Positions 50,702-56,682 of a DNA stretch of 56,682 nt are shown piece after piece (the stretch's first letter is position 1; each line of letters starts with the position of its first letter). The stretch comes from Arthrobacter subterraneus (GTDB lineage Bacteria; Actinomycetota; Actinomycetes; Actinomycetales; Micrococcaceae). The notes below the pieces were generated by a model that had not been told where the DNA came from, ran no database searches, and saw only the letters and a list, made by a program, of their open reading frames with translations. Both the position numbers and the translations under genes were made by a program. The stretch covers positions 1 to 56,682 of the forward strand of contig NZ_FNDT01000017.1 in the NCBI RefSeq assembly GCF_900099735.1, read 5' to 3'.

Positions 50702-50764
50702 GAACTTTTGTCCAGATAAGGAGAGTTCGGAGACGTTCAGGTCTCCATATCTGGACAAAACTTC
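50702..50764. repeat. Palindrome between glyA and sdaA, GAACTTTTG type
   Basis: The left arm begins GAACTTTTGTCCAGATA (50702) and the right arm ends TATCTGGACAAAACTTC (50764). 21 of 23 arm positions pair. The apex offers two ways of pairing TCTCC: with GGAGA (50720-50724) or with GGAGAC (50729-50734) as a separate hairpin. Outer bases match the palindromes at 14720/16039 and 25566. As the gap separates same-direction genes, it may terminate the glycine operon before sdaA. Confidence 0.75.
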
Positions 50765-50792
50765 TGACCTTCCACGCAGTAAGGAATGACCA

Positions 50793-52190
50793 ATGGCTGT
50801 TGGAGTATTCGATCTCTTTTCCATCGGAATAGGGCCCTCGAGCTCGCACACGGTGGGTCCCATGCGGGCCGCCGCGGTGTTTGTCGAGGAGCTCAAGGCC
50901 AGCGGCACGCTTGTGAACGTCGCGTCGCTGCGGGTGGATCTCTACGGTTCACTCGCGGCGACCGGGCACGGCCACGGCACCATGACCGCGATCCTGCTGG
51001 GACTGGAGGGCTACCACCCCGAGGTCATCCTGCCCGATGAGGTCGAAGCACGCCTGGCAGCCATCGCGGAGACGGGGACACTGGAGCTGGGCGGCGCCGT
51101 GCCGCTGCCGTACGGCGTCAAGGACATGGTGTTGCGTCCGCTCACCGTCCTGCCCCGCCACACCAACGGCATGACCTTCACCGTGTATGACGACGGCGGG
51201 GCAGTCCTGGCCGCGGAAACCTTCTTCTCCGTGGGCGGCGGATTCATCCTGCGCGAGGGTGAAGAGGAAAGCGCCCGGCAGGAACTCGAGGAGACCAAAA
51301 AGGAACTTCCGTTCCCCTTCCGCACCGCCGCCGGCCTGCTGGAGCACTGCAACGCCCGGTCCCTCAACATCAGCGACCTCATGCTCGCCAACGAGAAGGA
51401 AAGCCGCCCTGAAGAAGACATCCGAGCCGGGCTGCTGCACATCCACTCGGTCATGGAGGGTTGTGTGGAAACCAGCCTCAAGCGTGAGGGGCTGCTCCCC
51501 GGCGGGCTCAAGGTCCGCCGTCGTGCTCCGGACTGGCATGCGCGGCTGCTGAAGGAAGATCCGGACCGGGATCCCAAGTTCTGGCAGGAATGGGTGAACC
51601 TCGTGGCCCTGGCCGTCAATGAGGAAAACGCCTCCGGCGGGCGGGTGGTCACCGCTCCCACCAACGGCGCCGCCGGGATCATCCCGGCAGTGATGTACTA
51701 CGCGCTGCATTTTGCTCCCGGCATGGCGGATGCCACGCAGCAGGAGCGGGACGACGTCGTTGTTAAGTTCCTGCTGACCGCCGGAGCCATCGGCGTGCTG
51801 TACAAGGAGCAGGCCTCCATTTCCGGCGCGGAGGTGGGCTGCCAGGGCGAGGTGGGCTCGGCGTCGTCCATGGCGGCGGCCGGCCTCGCCGAGATCATGG
51901 GCGGCACGCCCGAGCAGGTCGAGAACGCGGCGGAAATCGCCATGGAGCACAATCTCGGCCTGACCTGCGACCCCATCGGCGGGCTGGTGCAGGTTCCCTG
52001 CATCGAGCGCAACGCGATCGCTGCGGCAAAGGCCATCAACGCCGCGAAGATGGCCCTCTGGGGCGACGGCACCCACCGCGTCTCCCTGGACGAGGTCATC
52101 GTGACCATGCGGGAGACCGGCCGGGACATGAGTGACAAGTACAAGGAAACGGCGCTCGGTGGTCTCGCCGTCAACGTCGTCGAATGCTGA
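50793..52190 (+). CDS. sdaA: L-serine ammonia-lyase, iron-sulfur type
   Basis: A 465-residue single-chain L-serine deaminase. The [4Fe-4S] cysteines are Cys350 (CQGEVGSA), Cys392 (LTCDPIGG) and Cys403 (VPCIERN), spaced as in the known bacterial enzymes. The N-terminal region begins with the [18 protein letters not shown] segment. It converts serine to pyruvate and ammonia, draining the serine produced by glyA. The start has AAGGAA upstream. Acts in the cytoplasm and is oxygen-sensitive in related bacteria. Confidence 0.94.
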   Translation: MAVGVFDLFSIGIGPSSSHTVGPMRAAAVFVEELKASGTLVNVASLRVDLYGSLAATGHGHGTMTAILLGLEGYHPEVILPDEVEARLAAIAETGTLELGGAVPLPYGVKDMVLRPLTVLPRHTNGMTFTVYDDGGAVLAAETFFSVGGGFILREGEEESARQELEETKKELPFPFRTAAGLLEHCNARSLNISDLMLANEKESRPEEDIRAGLLHIHSVMEGCVETSLKREGLLPGGLKVRRRAPDWHARLLKEDPDRDPKFWQEWVNLVALAVNEENASGGRVVTAPTNGAAGIIPAVMYYALHFAPGMADATQQERDDVVVKFLLTAGAIGVLYKEQASISGAEVGCQGEVGSASSMAAAGLAEIMGGTPEQVENAAEIAMEHNLGLTCDPIGGLVQVPCIERNAIAAAKAINAAKMALWGDGTHRVSLDEVIVTMRETGRDMSDKYKETALGGLAVNVVEC

Positions 52191-52203
52191 AGGAAGCAAC
52201 CCC

Positions 52204-53211
52204 ATGACACTGGCACCAGAAGGCCGCAAACTGCTCCGCGTTGAACAGCGCAACTCCGCAGTACCGGTGGAACGCAAGCCCGACTGGATCAAGGCGAAGG
52301 TCCAGATGGGACCCGAGTACGTCCAGCTCAAGAAGCTCGTCAAGAAGGAGGGCCTCCACACCGTCTGTGAGGAGGCCGGCTGTCCCAACATCTTCGAGTG
52401 CTGGGAAGACAAGGAAGCCACGTTCCTCATCGGCGGGTCCGAGTGCACCCGCCGCTGCGACTTCTGCCAGATCGACACCGGCAAGCCGTCCCCGGTGGAC
52501 CGGTTCGAACCCACCAAGGTGGCGCGCTCGGTCAAGGCCATGCAGCTGCGCTACGCCACCGTGACCGGGGTGGCGCGTGATGACCTTGAGGACGAGGGCG
52601 TCTGGCTCTACGCCGAGACGGTCCGCAAGATCCACGAGCTGAACCCGGGCACCGGCGTCGAGCTCCTGATCCCCGACTTTTCCGGCAAACCTGAGCACAT
52701 CCAGGCGATCTGCGATTCGAAACCGGAGGTCTTCGCCCACAACGTCGAGACCGTGCCGCGGATCTTCAAGCGGATCCGGCCCGCGTTCCGCTATGAGCGC
52801 TCGCTCGACGTTCTCACTCAGGGGCGGAACCTGGGGATGGTCACCAAGTCCAACCTGATCCTCGGCATGGGCGAGACGCGGGAGGAGATCTCGGAGGCAC
52901 TCCGCGACCTGCACGACGCCGGCTGCGACCTGATCACCATCACCCAGTACCTGCGTCCCAGTGAACGCCACCTACCCGTGGACCGCTGGGTCAAGCCGCA
53001 GGAATTCGTCGACATCCAGCAGGAAACGGACGAGATCGGCTTCCTGGGTGTGATGAGCGGCCCGCTGGTCCGCTCGTCCTACCGGGCCGGGCGGCTGTGG
53101 GCCACCGCGATGCGCAAAAAGGGGTGGGAGATCCCCGCTCACCTGGCGCACATCGAAAGCTCCGGCAGCACCCGCCAGGAAGCCAGCTCGCTGCTGGCGG
53201 CACACGGCTGA
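52204..53211 (+). CDS. lipA: Lipoyl synthase (radical SAM)
   Basis: A 335-residue LipA. Auxiliary cluster cysteines are Cys55, Cys60 and Cys66 ([12 protein letters not shown]), and the radical SAM triplet is Cys81, Cys85 and Cys88 (CTRRCDFC); the C-terminal RSSYRAG serine ligand is present. It inserts two sulfurs into octanoyl chains on GcvH and other lipoyl proteins. Having it in a glycine-cleavage locus ties cofactor supply to H protein, but no lipB (octanoyltransferase) is adjacent. Start at 52204 after AAGGAAG; 13 bases after sdaA. Confidence 0.95.
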   Translation: MTLAPEGRKLLRVEQRNSAVPVERKPDWIKAKVQMGPEYVQLKKLVKKEGLHTVCEEAGCPNIFECWEDKEATFLIGGSECTRRCDFCQIDTGKPSPVDRFEPTKVARSVKAMQLRYATVTGVARDDLEDEGVWLYAETVRKIHELNPGTGVELLIPDFSGKPEHIQAICDSKPEVFAHNVETVPRIFKRIRPAFRYERSLDVLTQGRNLGMVTKSNLILGMGETREEISEALRDLHDAGCDLITITQYLRPSERHLPVDRWVKPQEFVDIQQETDEIGFLGVMSGPLVRSSYRAGRLWATAMRKKGWEIPAHLAHIESSGSTRQEASSLLAAHG

Positions 53212-53245
53212 GTGCCACGCCCCCGAATCACTGAGAGGACCAACG

Positions 53246-54065
53246 ATGCTCCCCACCAGAGTAGAGATCATCCCTTCCGAGGGAATTGTTGAGCGGATCA
53301 CCGCCGGTGTACCGACGACGACGGCGCTCACTGTCACCTGCCTGCCTCACCACGGTGTCGAACGGACGGTACGCACGGCCGCGCAGCTCGCTGAGCTGGG
53401 CTACACGGTGATCCCGCACCTGGCGGCGCGCAGCATCTCCAGCCAGGCAGAACTCACCGGGCTCCTGCGTGCGAGCATGTCCGCGGGGATCGGCGAGGTG
53501 TTTGTGATCGGCGGTGACCGGAAATCACCGGCCGGCGCCTATGACTCGGCGCTGCCGCTGCTGGAGGACATCGCGCAATACTCCGGCGGTCTGATCCGGG
53601 CCGGTATTGCCGGCTACCCGGAGGGCCACCCCTTCCTGGATCGGGGCGCCGGGGTGGAGGCCCTGCTGGCCAAACAGTCCCTGGCCTCGCACGTGGTCAC
53701 CCAGATGTGCTTCTCCGCGCCACGGATTCACGACTACGTTGCGCTGCTGCGGCGCGTCGGCGTGGAGCTGCCGGTCTGGGCCGGGGTGGCCGGAGCCGTC
53801 CCGCGCACCCGCCTGATCGCGCTGGCAGCTCAGATCGGCGTCGGGAGCTCACTGAAGTTTCTCAGCCGGAAGGGGCCGCTGGCCCGCAAGCTGCTCAGCG
53901 GTGACCACTATTCGCCCCAGGGCCTGGTCTCCGAACTGGACGGCCAGGCCGGCAGCGTCGCCGGAATCCACCTCTACAGTTTCAACAACCTCGACCCGGT
54001 TCCGGGCGGACCGGACCTGGCATCGGCGGCCGGTCACGGGTCCGCACTGATTCAAGGAGCAGCAC

Positions 54066-54076
<11 letters not shown>
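53246..54076 (+). CDS. Methylenetetrahydrofolate reductase (MetF-like)
   Basis: A 276-residue MTHFR-type TIM-barrel flavoprotein. Visible are VEIIPS at the start (family: strand 1 with the active Glu), GEVFVIGGDRKSPAGAY (FAD-binding), GIAGYPEGHP and TQMCFSAPRI. It reduces 5,10-methylene-THF to 5-methyl-THF, or may act in the reverse (methyl-THF oxidation) during one-carbon breakdown. It is shorter and more divergent than a housekeeping MetF, so a catabolic variant is likely. It overlaps purU by 11 bases. GAGAGG before the ATG. Confidence 0.8.
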
Positions 54077-54958
<882 letters not shown>

Positions 54959-54971
<13 letters not shown>

Positions 54972-55022
54972 GGAGCATCCCTCGCTGAGGCCATCCTCCG
55001 TTGAGGAGCCTTCGCTGAGGGC
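54959..55022 (+). repeat. Tandem duplication over the purU stop codon
   Basis: A unit starting CATCCTCCGCTGAGGAGC (54959-54991) is followed by a slightly altered copy starting CATCCTCCGTTGAGGAGC (54992-55022). The first carries the last codons of purU and its TGA. Looks like a recent slippage event. Confidence 0.75.
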
Positions 55023-55110
55023 CGCGGAACGTGTGAGGTAGGTCCCACGCGGAATAGCTGCGGGGCCGTCGGCGCTTTCCCAGTGAAAGCTTCCGCGAAA
55101 GGACCTCCTT

Positions 55111-56184
55111 ATGCTGTTCTCACCGATCACCCTTGGCGAGCTGACCCTGCCCAACCGCCTCATCATGGCCCCGCTGACCCGCTGCCGCTCCGGGGCGGAT
55201 GGCGTCCCCGGGCCCATCGTCGTCGAGCATTACCGCCAGCGCGCGTCGCTGGGCCTGATTGTCAGCGAGGGGACCTACCCCAGCCATGCCGGCCAGGGCT
55301 TCCCCGGGCAGCCGGGACTCGTGACCGATGAGCAGGTTGAGGGCTGGTCGAAGGTGACCGACGCCGTGCACGCCGAGGGTGGGCGCATCTTCGCCCAGGT
55401 GATGCACGCCGGCCGTGTCACCCACGAGGACACCAACGGCGGCCGCACCGTGGTGGGACCGAGCGCCGTGGCAGTGGACGGCCTGACCCGCACCAACAAG
55501 GGCAAGCAGCCCTTCCCCGTTCCGCATGCCCTCACGGAGGATGAGATTCCGGGCGTAATCCAGGAGTTCGTCCAGGGATCGGTCAACGCGATCAAGGCCG
55601 GGTTCGACGGCGTTGAACTGCACGGCGCCAACGGTTACCTGCTCCACGAATTCCTCACGCCGGCAGCCAATCAGCGCGACGACCGGTATGGCGGCTCACC
55701 CGAAAACCGCATCCGGTTTGTCGTCGAGGTGGTGCAAGCGGTTGTCGAGGCGGTCGGAGCGGAGCGGGTGGGCATCCGCATTTCGCCGGAGCACAACGTC
55801 CAGGGTGCCGTCGAGCTGGACCGCGAAGACCTCCACCGCACCTACTCCCTACTGGTGCAGGCGATTTCTCCGTTGGGCCTGGCCTACCTGAGCGTGCTGC
55901 ACAACGAGCCGTCCGGCGGGCTGGTCCGGGAACTCCGCGGAGAGTTCAACGGCGCGTTTCTGCTGAACACCGGCTTCAGCGTCATGACCACCCGGGATGA
56001 AGCGATCTCCCTGGTCGAGGGGGAGCTGGCTGACGCCGTCGTCGTCGGCCGTCCGGCCATCGCCAATCCGGACCTGGTACGCCGCTGGCAGGAGAACCTG
56101 CCGGTCAATGAACCGGACATGGCGACGTTCTACACGAGCGGCGCCGAGGGTTACACGGACTACCCGGTGTACCAGCCGGCCTGA
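55111..56184 (+). CDS. Old Yellow Enzyme family alkene reductase
   Basis: A 357-residue FMN-dependent ene-reductase of the NemA/OYE class. Family signatures are LPNRLIMAPLTRCRS at the N-terminus, FAQVMHAGRV, GVELHGANGYLLHEFL (substrate His-Asn pair, here HGAN), DRYGGSPENRIRFVVEV and the phosphate-binding VVVGRPAIANPDLV. It reduces activated C=C bonds or nitro groups with NAD(P)H. AAAGGA precedes the ATG. No obvious link to the upstream folate genes; probably a separate unit. Confidence 0.9.
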   Translation: MLFSPITLGELTLPNRLIMAPLTRCRSGADGVPGPIVVEHYRQRASLGLIVSEGTYPSHAGQGFPGQPGLVTDEQVEGWSKVTDAVHAEGGRIFAQVMHAGRVTHEDTNGGRTVVGPSAVAVDGLTRTNKGKQPFPVPHALTEDEIPGVIQEFVQGSVNAIKAGFDGVELHGANGYLLHEFLTPAANQRDDRYGGSPENRIRFVVEVVQAVVEAVGAERVGIRISPEHNVQGAVELDREDLHRTYSLLVQAISPLGLAYLSVLHNEPSGGLVRELRGEFNGAFLLNTGFSVMTTRDEAISLVEGELADAVVVGRPAIANPDLVRRWQENLPVNEPDMATFYTSGAEGYTDYPVYQPA

Positions 56185-56268
56185 TCCCGTAAGGGGACCA
56201 GAAACAAGTCGATGATTGGTCAGGGCATCGACCCCGCGGTCAGTCCGCTGCCGTGACAAACTGCTGGC

Positions 56269-56348
56269 ATGGAGGCCCCGGCGCGCGACCACGACCTTGT
56301 CCTTTTCGGTGTGACCGGTTTCGTCGGTGAACTGATCGCCGGATATCT
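56269..56348 (+). pseudogene. Start of a saccharopine-dehydrogenase-like reductase, cut by an IS
   Basis: The first 27 codons (MEAPARDHDLVLFGVTGFVG and seven more) match the NADP-binding N-terminus of saccharopine dehydrogenase/trans-acting enoyl reductase proteins: a short polar start, DLVLFGxTGFVG, then a helix. After GYL the native sequence stops and transposon sequence (TGTCAAGCCCCGGG...) begins; the frame ends 11 codons later at TAG (56380-56382). The gene is therefore split, and the rest should lie beyond the window. The ribosome site is weak. Confidence 0.7.
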
Positions 56349-56682
56349 TGTCAAGCCCCGGGTTTGGTGGAGAGATTTTTAGTTGGAAATTGTGGTTAGT
56401 AGGCCGGCATTGACACCGGCGTGTTGTTGTTCGTATTCGCTGGGTGGGACGTGGCCGAGTTCGCCGTGGAGGCGTCGGTGGTTGTACCAGTCGACCCATT
56501 CGGCGAGGGCGACTTCGAGGTGGTTGATGTCCTTCCAGGGGCCTTTGTTGCGGACCAGCTCGGCTTTGAACAGCGAGTTCAGCGCCTCGGCCATCGCATT
56601 GTCGTAGCTATCCCCGCGGGAACCCACAGAAGCGACGGCGTCCTCGGCGGCGAGTCGCTCGGCGTAACGGATGGCCCGGTAT
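56349..56682 (-). mobile_element. IS3-family insertion sequence, one end only
   Basis: The boundary is inferred at TGTCAAGCCCCGGG (56349), the usual TG-start terminus of IS3 elements, where the reductase gene loses homology. The orfB transposase reads inward on the minus strand. The other end is outside the window. Confidence 0.7.
56379..56682 (-). CDS. IS3-family transposase OrfB, C-terminal part (cut by window edge)
   Basis: About 100 residues of the rve integrase-core domain, C-terminal side: YAERLAAEDAVASVG, then GSRGDSYDNAMAEALNSLFK with the catalytic Glu, KDINHLEVALAEWVDWYN and HRRLHGELGHVPPSEYEQQ. This is the well-conserved end of OrfB, which provides the DDE active site after a programmed frameshift with OrfA. 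The N-terminal part and OrfA lie past the right edge. Confidence 0.9.
   Translation of the reverse strand, partial: YRAIRYAERLAAEDAVASVGSRGDSYDNAMAEALNSLFKAELVRNKGPWKDINHLEVALAEWVDWYNHRRLHGELGHVPPSEYEQQHAGVNAGLLTTISN

Noticed and set aside
50702..50764. T-box or second riboswitch before sdaA
   Set aside because: Structure is a plain long palindrome with no conserved T-box or aptamer core; listed as a repeat instead.
48900..50849. Long leftward open frame (about 650 codons) opposite gcvH and glyA
   Set aside because: It is a reading-frame shadow of high-GC genes: glyA and gcvH on the other strand have exact catalytic motifs, and the opposite frame has no family features or ribosome site.

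Overview
The window is GC-rich actinobacterial DNA, most like the soil family Micrococcaceae (Arthrobacter and relatives). The basis is codon use, TAnnnT-type promoter elements, the ring-cleavage dioxygenase (its metal and acid-base residues fall at the numbering known from Arthrobacter and Brevibacterium enzymes) and an ISL3-type transposase typical of the group. It is an accessory catabolic region followed by a one-carbon/glycine locus. Three insertion sequences of different families lie in it: ISL3 cut by the left edge, IS30 in the middle, IS3 cut by the right edge.

Layout. 1-316: end of an ISL3 element whose terminal repeat stops 5 bases before the next start codon. 322-5264: a polyol/sugar uptake operon (lipoprotein binding protein, two permeases, zinc alcohol dehydrogenase, HAD phosphatase) without its own ABC ATPase, and visibly richer in A/T than the rest. 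5601-14706: a homoprotocatechuate (3,4-dihydroxyphenylacetate) meta-cleavage cluster. A flavin monooxygenase and an RraA-like protein run leftward. An FAH-RraA fusion, a GntR repressor, hpaE, hpaD, hpaH and hpaI run rightward from a promoter with a perfect GntR-type operator. 14758-16030: IS30, sitting in the loop of an intergenic palindrome. 16075-24534: a leftward tartrate operon (D-2-hydroxyacid dehydrogenase, D-tartrate dehydratase, two tartrate/malate-type dehydrogenases, tripartite tricarboxylate transporter tctCAB, LysR regulator). 24547-29518: a two-hotdog thioesterase, a LolA-like exported protein with an ABC exporter, a small acidic protein, and an unusual winged-helix plus X25 carbohydrate-binding fusion.

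29871-38103: purine use (guanine deaminase, AzgA-type purine permease, FNT channel, a small repeat protein, and xdhA-xdhB-xdhC on the other strand). Its promoters share short operator-like motifs. Upstream of xdhA is a 108-base element predicted to fold as a three-way junction. 38491-40548: a divergent flavin reductase and NtaA/SnaA-type monooxygenase. 40606-44510: an M20 amidohydrolase with a two-subunit membrane system (DUF5058 type plus partner) and a divergent double-domain AsnC/Lrp regulator. 44593-54971: a tandem glycine riboswitch controlling gcvP-gcvT-gcvH-glyA, then sdaA, lipA, a MetF-like reductase and purU. Together these split glycine, interconvert serine, make pyruvate from serine, supply lipoate and recycle one-carbon folates. 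55111-56184: an Old Yellow Enzyme. 56269 to the end: a reductase gene cut after about 27 codons by an IS3 element.

No tRNA, rRNA, CRISPR array or phage module was seen. The most unusual points are the three-way-junction element, the FAH-RraA fusion in a pathway without hpaF, the palindrome family hosting IS30, the winged-helix/X25 fusion, the DUF5058 transporter with M20 hydrolase, and the IS end that supplies a ribosome binding site.
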